From Prevotella sp. (GTDB lineage: Bacteria > Bacteroidota > Bacteroidia > Bacteroidales > Bacteroidaceae), in contig JAFLSE010000002.1 of NCBI GenBank assembly GCA_022511075.1, forward strand, positions 62,001 through 126,000: DNA of 64,000 nucleotides, read 5' to 3'. Made by a program: the position numbers and the translations under genes. Below, one piece after another: positions 9,335 through 15,761 of this stretch. Under the pieces are notes generated by a model. That model had not been told where the DNA came from. It saw only the letters and a program-made list of their open reading frames with translations, and ran no database searches. Position 1 is the first letter of the stretch; each line of letters starts with the position of its first letter.

Positions 9335-9643
9335 TCAGTCATAATACTCTATCTTCAATTCTTCGCTTACATTGAAGTTATCGTGAAAATTGTCGTCATA
9401 TTTGTATACTAACCGCAAACCCTTGTATTCTGCAGGAACTTTCAAGACTTCCAGCAGATGCCATTTCGGCTGTCCAAAGTCGAACGACTCTCGGTCGAGG
9501 ATTATACTATTTGAAGTATAGTCAAAATAATAATAGCCTCCACCGATGCACTTATCCCCTTGTTTCAGCAAATCCTTGTGCATATTCACCATGCCCAAAC
9601 GAAAGAAGCCGTCCAATGTGATTATGAATTTTGGTAATTTCAT
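9335..9643 (-). CDS. Small conserved hypothetical protein
   Basis: 102 residues from the Met beginning MKLPKFIITLDGFFRLG. A longer reading from 9688 adds 15 residues of low quality, and the predicted promoter element lies inside that extension, so I choose the inner start. The protein has no signal peptide or membrane segment; aromatic and Gly-rich text (GGGYYYFDYTS) suggests a small beta-rich fold. I recognise no named family. The upstream region carries a tandem 30-base repeat. Confidence 0.65.
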   Translation of the reverse strand: MKLPKFIITLDGFFRLGMVNMHKDLLKQGDKCIGGGYYYFDYTSNSIILDRESFDFGQPKWHLLEVLKVPAEYKGLRLVYKYDDNFHDNFNVSEELKIEYYD

Positions 9644-9685
9644 CAGAGTGTTTTGTTTTTGTTCATATAGATTAGAATGACGCAG

Positions 9686-9693
9686 CAAAGTTA
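9686..9693 (-). promoter_or_regulatory. Probable -7 element for the 9335-9643 gene
   Basis: Minus strand TAACTTTG, a TAnnTTTG match 43 bases before the chosen start. No -33 element stands at normal spacing; instead the tandem 30-base repeat occupies that region. Confidence 0.45.
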
Positions 9694-9775
9694 CTCAAAT
9701 ATTTCATATTTTCGTGGGAACTTCTCAAATATTTTATATTCTGCGTGGGAACTTCTCAAAAATTTTGACTTTAAC
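9691..9775. repeat. Tandem 30-base AT-rich repeat
   Basis: Roughly 2.7 copies of a 30-31 base unit: positions 9691-9720, 9721-9751 and the start of a third at 9752. The core reads cttctcaaatattttatatt, with gtggga between copies. A close relative stands at 13902-13940 upstream of another minus-strand gene, so it may be a regulatory element. Confidence 0.7.
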
Positions 9776-10045
9776 TTATTGTTAAGCACCTTGAAGCATA
9801 TAGTTGTCACCGTTCAGCGTGCCGTTGAACGGTCACGCATCTATGTGAACTTACCTTTGAACCATACAATCTCCACCGTTCAGCGCTACCTCTGAACGGT
9901 AGAATACAATGCTTTCTATTTATGTAATAATATATTCGTTCACAGTCTGACGCCCATTAGACTGTGAATGCATCTGCTATTGTTGATATGCAAAGGTGGG
10001 TTTAAATGGTCTTGGACATACATTTTAAGTTCTTTAACTTTTACT
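9776..10045. other. Intergenic stretch with two related hairpins
   Basis: No convincing gene. It holds two hairpins with the same arms, ACCGTTCA...TGAACGGT, at 9809-9833 and 9875-9900 (starts 66 bases apart, loops of 9 and 10 bases). The remainder is AT-rich and unremarkable up to the promoter at 10046. Confidence 0.6.
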
Positions 10046-10078
10046 TTTGTCGTTAATCAAGAAAGTTTATTACCTTTG
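10046..10078 (+). promoter_or_regulatory. Promoter of the BspA-like leader RNA
   Basis: TTTG at 10046-10049, a 21-base spacer and TACCTTTG at 10071-10078 match the Bacteroidota consensus. Transcription should begin near 10085, about 450 bases before the next start codon at 10534. Confidence 0.6.
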
Positions 10079-10084
10079 CATCGA

Positions 10085-10456
10085 TTCTTCTAAAGTCGTA
10101 ATCTGACAGGGCACAGTCGGAAGTGTCCGCACACCCCAGTCATAAAAGGTTTGCGGCTTGTTCACGCCGAGCCGTGACGCATAAAAGCATTGCAGCAAAG
10201 TCGGGAGGGAGGGTCACTATATTTAGGAAAGCGTTTACAATGCGCTTTGTTCTTGACAACTTGAAATCTCGCACATTTCTTGATACAGTCAGAACTAAGC
10301 AACGGTAGATGCTCATGTGATTGTTGTATATGTGCCTTTATGGCAGTGTACATACAAATTGGCGTGGGTGCTGCGTTGCTCGTTCAACTGTATCGGGCAA
10401 TGCGAGAGCCTCAAGTTGTGGAACGGGTGACATGGTCAGACTTCCACGCTTTTTTG
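10085..10456 (+). ncRNA. Candidate structured leader or small RNA ending in a terminator-like hairpin
   Basis: About 370 bases downstream of a consensus promoter, more GC-rich than their surroundings and with local stems, for example AAAGCG/CGCTTT at 10228-10248 and TCACG/CGTGA near 10160. It ends in GTGGAA...TTCCAC (10418-10447) followed by GC and six T. A 67-codon frame at 10280-10483 overlaps it but crosses that hairpin and looks non-coding. It could be an independent RNA or a leader whose terminator controls the lipoprotein gene at 10534. I do not recognise an RNA family. Confidence 0.4.
10418..10455 (+). terminator. Terminator-like hairpin in the leader
   Basis: Six-base stem GTGGAA/TTCCAC with an 18-base loop that can fold further, followed by a six-T run at 10450-10455. 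It lies 79 bases before the BspA-like start codon, where an attenuator would be expected. Confidence 0.45.
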
Positions 10457-10533
10457 TATAGTCATACAATTAAAAACCTCTAATTATTAACGCCAATGTT
10501 CGGAGGTCACAGAGGCAGAAGATTTAGAAAAGG

Positions 10534-11562
10534 ATGAGAAAAGATTTTAATGTATTTTTGACTATCTTAACGATGGCTATGTGTGGCGTCGTTTTCACAT
10601 CATGTGGTGATAACGATGATGACCCATTAGGCGGCTTGGAATTGAGTTACGATTTTGAAGTGGATGGTATTTATTATGATGTGGTTTCAGTAGGCGAACT
10701 CACATGCGAAGTTGTGCAAAACTATTACGAAGGAGATATTACTATACCTGCAACTGTCAATTACAACAATAAGACATTAACAGTTGTTAGAATTGATAAT
10801 TTCGCTTTTAATAATAATTCCCAATTAACAGGTATAACTATACCAAATACAGTTACTGAGATTGGCTATATGGCATTAAGCGGTTGTACAAGGCTGAAAC
10901 GCCTCAAGATTGAGGACGGAAAAACAGTTTTACGATTGTCAAAGGGCAATTCAGATGGTCATTTGAGTAAATCTCCTATTTCGTCATTATATATAGGACG
11001 AAATATGGAACTTGACGATATTTACTATCCACCTTTTTATTTTAATAAAACAAAGTGCGAAACAATTATAGGTGATTATGTTACGGAAATATGTGAAAGG
11101 CTGTTTGATTGTCATAAAGGTCTTACAATGGTCACAATAGGCAATTCTGTTGAGAGAATAGGTGTTTGTGCGTTTTCTGGTTGCAGTGGTCTTACAAACG
11201 TGACAATCCCAAACTCTGTAAAAGAGATTAGGGCTTATGCATTCGAGGGATGCGTTGGTCTTACAAGCATTACAATTCCAAACTCTGTTAATGAAATAGA
11301 ATACTATGCGTTCCAAAATTGCAGCAATCTTACGGATGTGAAGATTGGCAATTCCGTTACGGAAATAGGTAGTCACGTGTTCCTCTATTGTGATGCACTC
11401 ACAAATTTATATTCACTTAATACGACTCCTCCTAAACTGTTCTCTGACAGTTTCAGCGATGACCAATATATGAACTTAAATGTTTTCGTTCCCAAAGAAG
11501 CATTGGGAGCATATCAGAGTGCTGACGGTTGGAAAAACTTTTGGAACTTAAAAGGAATATAA
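10534..11562 (+). CDS. BspA-like leucine-rich repeat lipoprotein
   Basis: 342 residues with a lipoprotein signal (FTSC, Cys near 24) followed at once by an acidic GDNDDD stretch, the type of signal that sends Bacteroidota lipoproteins to the cell surface. The body has repeated LRR_5 units of the BspA/TpLRR type, seen as ITIPNSVxEIxxYAFxxCxxL at least five times. It ends VPKEALGAYQSADGWKNFWN and a stop, without the C-terminal tail that related proteins carry; a matching tail lies 700 bases downstream as a remnant. BspA proteins mediate adhesion in Tannerella and Prevotella; a ligand here is unknown. Confidence 0.9.
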   Translation: MRKDFNVFLTILTMAMCGVVFTSCGDNDDDPLGGLELSYDFEVDGIYYDVVSVGELTCEVVQNYYEGDITIPATVNYNNKTLTVVRIDNFAFNNNSQLTGITIPNTVTEIGYMALSGCTRLKRLKIEDGKTVLRLSKGNSDGHLSKSPISSLYIGRNMELDDIYYPPFYFNKTKCETIIGDYVTEICERLFDCHKGLTMVTIGNSVERIGVCAFSGCSGLTNVTIPNSVKEIRAYAFEGCVGLTSITIPNSVNEIEYYAFQNCSNLTDVKIGNSVTEIGSHVFLYCDALTNLYSLNTTPPKLFSDSFSDDQYMNLNVFVPKEALGAYQSADGWKNFWNLKGI

Positions 11563-11592
11563 TCAATAAGTAGTATTAAATTTTAGAAAATC

Positions 11593-12171
11593 ATGAGTAA
11601 CTATCAAATTACAATTAAAGAAAAGAACGGCAATGAATATAAAACATTGAGAGACATTTTGCCTGAAAGCGGTCCTATTGATATTCTGTTCATCGGAAAA
11701 GTACCAGCGGAAATCAGTGTCGAAAGGGGACATTATTTTCAAGGTAATCAAGGTACAGCCTTTTGGAATATGCTAGGTAAATATCATATTCTTAAAAAAG
11801 GACAATATCAATATTACGATGAAGCATTGGTAAAAAATAATTATGGAATTACGGACATCGTAAAAAAGCCGAGAAACTACGGAAACGAGCCTGGAAATAC
11901 AGAGTATATTGAAGGCAAAAAGAGAATTATGGAGTTAATAGAACAGTATTCTCCCAGAATCATTGTCTTTGCTTATAAGCCACCATTTGAGGCACTAATT
12001 CCAAGGTATGAAAAAGTAGACTATGGCTTTAATCCTCATTGTGATAAATATTTTGGTGGTGCAAAGACTTTTTTATTCCCAATGTCAGGAACACCATGTA
12101 ACAGAGAAAAACAATTTAAAGTTATGTGCGAGTTGTGCGAAACTTTACATAAGATAAGGGGATTGGAATAA
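11593..12171 (+). CDS. Uracil-DNA glycosylase superfamily-like protein, atypical
   Basis: 192-residue soluble protein. Its layout resembles MUG-type uracil/mismatch glycosylases: DILFIGKVPAEISVERGHYF then GTAFWNML (motif A region), GITDIVKKP, PRIIVFAYKPPFEAL, and LFPMSGTPCNRE in the place of the MUG motif NPSGLNR. The catalytic Asn of the MUG GINP motif is not present; the text reads GKVP. It may be an inactive or altered member, or a different member of the fold. It sits between a complete BspA-like gene and a detached BspA-like tail, in AT-rich DNA, which suggests an inserted accessory gene. Confidence 0.5.
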   Translation: MSNYQITIKEKNGNEYKTLRDILPESGPIDILFIGKVPAEISVERGHYFQGNQGTAFWNMLGKYHILKKGQYQYYDEALVKNNYGITDIVKKPRNYGNEPGNTEYIEGKKRIMELIEQYSPRIIVFAYKPPFEALIPRYEKVDYGFNPHCDKYFGGAKTFLFPMSGTPCNREKQFKVMCELCETLHKIRGLE

Positions 12172-12196
12172 ATCCCTTTATTTTATCCCCTTTTGG
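12156..12196 (+). terminator. Possible terminator at the end of the glycosylase-like gene
   Basis: AAGGGGAT at 12156-12163 can pair with ATCCCCTT at 12185-12192, followed by TT. The stem starts inside the last codons of the gene. The T-run is short. Confidence 0.4.
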
Positions 12197-12261
12197 GGGA
12201 GATTATCCACGAGATATGCCGAAAGGTACGTCTCTCACTCTTATGTAATTAAACGTAAGTT

Positions 12262-12531
12262 CGATATAAACTTTACGCAATTAATCTGCCCAATAACCAT
12301 TATGTAACGCTCAATGTCTTTGTGCCCCAAGAAGCATTGGAGGCATATCTGAGTGCAGAGCCGTGGAAAAACTTCTGGAATCTGCAAGTCTTCGACCCAA
12401 CGGGAATAGAGAGTGTAAAGAGAGATGCAATAAATGGCAATAACGTATATTATGACCTTCGCAGCAACCGCCTTGATGCTCCGAAGAAAGGTCTGAATAT
12501 CATTAAAGGCAAAAAGGTGATAGTGAAATAA
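12262..12531 (+). pseudogene. Detached C-terminal tail of a BspA-like protein
   Basis: An open frame after a stop at 12256 has no ATG start yet reads INLPNNHYVTLNVFVPQEAL, then SAEPWKNFWNLQVF, matching the end of the lipoprotein at 10534 (MNLNVFVPKEALGAY, GWKNFWNL). It continues with a tail found on many Prevotella surface proteins (VYYDLRSNRLDAPKKGLN, then IIKGKKVIVK). The only in-frame start, GTG at 12322, begins inside the conserved segment. It is best read as the stranded 3' end of a leucine-rich repeat gene. Confidence 0.75.
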
Positions 12532-12608
12532 AAGAAGATTCTATATTATAGTTTGTGGGTTTTGAGCCATCACCATTAACCTTCCTTGATATCATCTTTC
12601 TTTCATCT

Positions 12609-12977
12609 TTACCTTGCTGACCTGGTGTTAATCTTCTTGCCGTCTTTGCTCCAAGTATAGATCCATGAACCGACCTGGCTCGTGAATGTCTCTCCAGATA
12701 CGGACAGTACCTTTCCGACGCTTGACGCACTCATGGTCTTGATCTTGTTGCCCTTTGCATCATAGATATAGTACCACGAACCACTCTTCACGACGAAGAT
12801 GAACGCACTGAATCCTTGAAGTTCTCCGATATTGGCACTGAGCGTCTTTGTTTTCTTCCCGTTCTGATCATAGATGTAATACCAGTACTTCGTGGTCTCT
12901 ATATGGCTGATACCCTGCGCCTGTGCACTGATAGCGGAGAGGAACAATGCAAGATGTACTATTAACTTTTTCATCAA
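12609..12977 (-). CDS. Small secreted protein with YIYD repeats
   Basis: 122 residues: a signal peptide (1-20, ending AQAQ) followed by three repeats of about 35 residues, each centred on a Trp/Tyr-rich strand and a basic turn: YWYYIYDQNGKKTKTLSA, SWYYIYDAKGNKIKTMSA and SWIYTWSKDGKKINTRSA. The pattern suggests a small three-bladed or three-strand beta structure exported to the periplasm or surface. I recognise no named family. It begins right after the cyclophilin stop codon, so it is probably its operon partner. Confidence 0.75.
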   Translation of the reverse strand: MMKKLIVHLALFLSAISAQAQGISHIETTKYWYYIYDQNGKKTKTLSANIGELQGFSAFIFVVKSGSWYYIYDAKGNKIKTMSASSVGKVLSVSGETFTSQVGSWIYTWSKDGKKINTRSAR

Positions 12978-13709
12978 TTAATCTATTATGGTCAGTTTCA
13001 TTTCTATGTCATCAACGGGGCGGTCTCCACGACCAGTAGCGGTGTCCTGTATCATGCCTACAACTTCAAGACCTTCCTCGACCTCACCGAATACCGTGTA
13101 TTGTCCGTCAAGGTGTGGAGTGCCACCAATGGTAGAGTAAATCTTCTGTTGTTCTTCGGTCAATCCTGTGTAACTGGCAGCCTGCTTGTTAGCCTCCGCA
13201 GTTAATTTGTCCTGCAATTCCTGCAGACCTGCACGATTCTTGTCACGGCGCATCTGCATGATTTCATCCCGATGCTCGGATGCAAGTTGGTTGAAGATTT
13301 CCTGTGTTCGTTGCATCTTCAACTGTTTTGAAAACTGACGCAACTGACCTTCATTGTAGACCTGTCCCCATACGATGTAGAACTGAGAACCGCTGCTTCT
13401 TCGCTCAGGATTAACCTCGTCACCCTGCCTTGCGGCAGCCAATGCACCACGCTTATGGAATAGTCCGTCCTTAATCTCGGCTTCCATGGTGTGGTCAGGA
13501 CCACCAACGCCAAGCATCTTTCCGGCAGGTGCGCCTTTGGAATCAGGATCGCCACCCTGAATCATGAAGTCTTTAATCACCCGATGGAACAGTGTGCCGT
13601 CATAATAGCCCTCTTTCACCAACTTGACAAAGTTGTCACGGTGGATTGGGGTCTCGTCGTACAGGCGCATTGTGATGTCGCCTAATGTTGTCTGTATCTT
13701 TACTTTCAT
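12978..13709 (-). CDS. Cyclophilin-type peptidylprolyl isomerase
   Basis: 243 residues from the Met of MKVKIQTTLGDITMRLYDE; an upstream Met at 13766 adds 19 residues not like the family and overlaps the small ORF upstream. The core signatures are YYDGTLFHRVIKDFMIQGGD, then SGSQFYIVWGQ and, near the end, YTVFGEVEEGLEVVGMIQ. Between the two halves lies a charged helical insertion of about 75 residues that many Bacteroidetes cyclophilins share. There is no signal peptide, so it acts in the cytoplasm on proline peptide bonds. Confidence 0.92.
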   Translation of the reverse strand: MKVKIQTTLGDITMRLYDETPIHRDNFVKLVKEGYYDGTLFHRVIKDFMIQGGDPDSKGAPAGKMLGVGGPDHTMEAEIKDGLFHKRGALAAARQGDEVNPERRSSGSQFYIVWGQVYNEGQLRQFSKQLKMQRTQEIFNQLASEHRDEIMQMRRDKNRAGLQELQDKLTAEANKQAASYTGLTEEQQKIYSTIGGTPHLDGQYTVFGEVEEGLEVVGMIQDTATGRGDRPVDDIEMKLTIID

Positions 13710-13725
13710 TGTTAATATTGTTCGT

Positions 13726-13866
13726 TTATGTAGTTTCTGGTAGCCTATCGTAGTAGAGCGCTTCAAGTTCCTGCAAAGTCAGTTTCTCTACTGAGTGTTC
13801 TATCATCCTGATAAGTTCTTCGCGCCGATAGTCATCTGACTGACCAAATCTTCCTGTGTATGCCAT
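13726..13866 (-). CDS. Small 46-residue ORF upstream of the cyclophilin
   Basis: The minus strand from the ATG at 13866 encodes 46 residues beginning MAYTGRFGQSDDYRREELIR and ending LEALYYDRLPETT. The composition is that of a real small helical protein (charged, with spaced Leu/Ile) and not of a shadow frame. A consensus promoter lies just upstream (-7 at 13890-13883), and the cyclophilin start is 16 bases after its stop. Its function is unknown. Confidence 0.55.
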   Translation of the reverse strand: MAYTGRFGQSDDYRREELIRMIEHSVEKLTLQELEALYYDRLPETT

Positions 13867-13882
13867 TTTCTGAAATTTGGTA

Positions 13883-13916
13883 CAAAATTACTCATTCTTC
13901 TTGGAAACTTCTCAAA
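13883..13916 (-). promoter_or_regulatory. Promoter of the small ORF and cyclophilin
   Basis: Minus strand TTTG (13916-13913), a 22-base spacer, TAATTTTG (13890-13883). The -33 part lies inside a unit related to the 30-base repeat at 9691-9775. Confidence 0.55.
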
Positions 13917-13940
13917 ATATTTCATATTTTTCGTTGAAAC
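13902..13940. repeat. Single copy of the 30-base repeat
   Basis: ggaaacttctcaaaatattt followed by catatttttcg matches the unit repeated at 9691-9775. Both copies lie just upstream of a minus-strand gene start. Confidence 0.6.
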
Positions 13941-14006
13941 ACCTAAAAACCACTCATATTCTATCAAAATGAATGTGAATGTATGTTATTTACACAACAT
14001 TTTTTG

Positions 14007-14014
14007 TAATTTTG
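14007..14014 (+). promoter_or_regulatory. Probable -7 element of the MBL-fold gene
   Basis: TAATTTTG, 79 bases before the start codon, matches TAnnTTTG. The -33 region is AT-rich without a clear TTTG. Confidence 0.45.
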
Positions 14015-14092
14015 TACTCGTTATGACAAAGTTGAATAGATAAAAGACATGAATCTTTTTTAATATACATAATCAATAGTTGATTTCTAAGT

Positions 14093-14845
14093 ATGACTTT
14101 AACGTACATCTTCCATAGCGGCTTTGCCCTTGAAACGAGGCAATCCATTCTGATATTCGATTACTGGCATGACCCAAGTGGTTGCCTGCCCGATGTTCTG
14201 AAGAAAGCCAAGCCTGTGTATGTATTTTCCAGCCATTTCCATGAGGACCATTTCAACAGGGAGATTTTTGAGTGGAAAGAGCAGAGAGAGGATATCACCT
14301 ATATTCTTTCAAAAGACATTCTCAGGCACAGACGGGCTGTTAAGGAGGAAGCAGACGTGTGGCTTGGCAAAGGCGGCTCATGGAATGATGAAAATATCTC
14401 TGTATGGGCATCAGGCAGTACGGACAGCGGCGTATCGTGGATTGTAGAGGTTGAGGGTAAGCGCATCTTCCATGCCGGAGATTTGAACAACTGGTATGCA
14501 AGATTCCTGCCTGATGCCGTGCCAGGACAGACCATCTATAGTGAGGAGTTTGAAGAATACATAGACCCGATAGCCCACGAAAAGCAATACTTGGGTGAAC
14601 TAAAGGATATTCGCAAAATGACTGACGGCTTTGACATTGTGATGTTTCCCATAGACGGACGGATAGGAAACGGCTATACGCTTGGTGGACGCCAGTTCAT
14701 TCAGCGGTTCAAGGTGGGATTGTTTGTTCCTATGCACTTTGTGGCAAGCGGTTTTGAATCATCCTGGCGTTTCAGTGAATTCACGGAAAAGATTAATGTG
14801 CCTCTTTGGAAAATAAGCAAAGAAGGAGAACGCATTGAAGTATGA
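14093..14845 (+). CDS. MBL-fold metal-dependent hydrolase (UlaG-like)
   Basis: 250 residues of the metallo-beta-lactamase fold. The metal motif HxHxDH is visible as SSHFHEDHF (about 46-54); further ligands are likely in IFHAGDLNNW and in VPMHFVASG near the C-terminus. The overall form (FHSGFALE at the N-terminus, MFPIDGRIG near the end) is that of small cytoplasmic hydrolases related to UlaG. The substrate is unknown. The GNAT gene follows after 92 bases. Confidence 0.85.
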   Translation: MTLTYIFHSGFALETRQSILIFDYWHDPSGCLPDVLKKAKPVYVFSSHFHEDHFNREIFEWKEQREDITYILSKDILRHRRAVKEEADVWLGKGGSWNDENISVWASGSTDSGVSWIVEVEGKRIFHAGDLNNWYARFLPDAVPGQTIYSEEFEEYIDPIAHEKQYLGELKDIRKMTDGFDIVMFPIDGRIGNGYTLGGRQFIQRFKVGLFVPMHFVASGFESSWRFSEFTEKINVPLWKISKEGERIEV

Positions 14846-14937
14846 ACATAGAAAAAGGTTAGTTTACAAATCGTATAAGACAAAATGAATAGTAACTTTT
14901 GAGTTTGGTAAAGAAGGCAAGGGAAAGGAAGTAAGAT

Positions 14938-15468
14938 ATGAGGGAAAAACAAGGAGTTTTGGACAAAGGCAGAACGATAAGGAAAGCCGTGCCGTCAGAT
15001 GTAGCAAGTGTCTTGCAGGTTATGGAAGCTGCAAAAGGAATTATGCGGTCGTCTGGCAATATGCACCAGTGGACCAATGGCTATCCTTCCGAAAGCGTCA
15101 TTATGGAGGATATTAGAAAAGGTGGCGGCTACGTCATTGAAGAAGGGGAGATAATAGCCTATTTCGCCTTCCTCCCTTCGCCAGAACTTACCTACGAAAA
15201 AATTTATGAAGGAGAATGGTTAGATGATAATCTGCCTTATCATATAGTTCACCGCATAGCAAGTTATCCGCACGTTCACCATATTTTCCATGACATTATG
15301 GATTTCTGTTTTTCCATAGACGGAAATATCCGTATAGATACCCATCGCGATAATGCCATTATGCAACATTGCATTGATAAATATGGATTTACCTATTGCG
15401 GCATCATCTACCTGACTAATGGCGATGAGCGGTTGGCTTATCAAAAACTGCGTTATCGTGGTGTTTGA
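14938..15468 (+). CDS. GNAT family N-acetyltransferase
   Basis: 176 residues with a GNAT fold: TIRKAVPSDVASVLQVMEAA is the usual first strand and helix, and the acceptor part ends IRIDTHRDNAIMQHCIDKYG and FTYCGIIYL, the common C-terminal pattern of this group. Acetyl-CoA would be the donor; the acceptor is unknown. A few codons may be misassigned at the N-terminus, since MREKQGVLDKG precedes the fold. Confidence 0.85.
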   Translation: MREKQGVLDKGRTIRKAVPSDVASVLQVMEAAKGIMRSSGNMHQWTNGYPSESVIMEDIRKGGGYVIEEGEIIAYFAFLPSPELTYEKIYEGEWLDDNLPYHIVHRIASYPHVHHIFHDIMDFCFSIDGNIRIDTHRDNAIMQHCIDKYGFTYCGIIYLTNGDERLAYQKLRYRGV

Positions 15469-15761
15469 AATTAGTTTTTTACAGCCCCTGGAGTCCAGTT
15501 CTTGAAGAAACGTAGCACTTTTTCTTGGTTGTAGCCTTGCCCTTCTTCCAAGAAACTCTATCAAATAGGCTTTTAAAACAGTTTTTGCTACAATGTAGCA
15601 AAACATCCTCTTTGAGGAGAATATTTCTTGTTTTCAATGCACTTGGCTTCATCTGCCAACGAAGCAGGCTTCATTGGGCATCGAAGCGGCAAGCGATGGG
15701 CATCGAAACTATGTGCGACGGGGCACGAAAGGCGGTTGGATCGTTTTCCACGCAAATAATT
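15469..15761. other. Intergenic stretch with short degenerate repeats
   Basis: No convincing gene. It carries the direct repeat GGGCATCGAA twice (about 15678-15710) within a run of gcaggcttc/cgaagc-type words. TTTGCGTGG-type text occurs twice on the minus strand, once as the last codons of mnmE and once just beyond its stop. Confidence 0.5.

Noticed and set aside
10280..10483. 67-codon frame inside the leader before the BspA-like gene
   Set aside because: It runs through the terminator-like hairpin, has Cys-rich low-quality sequence and no promoter of its own.
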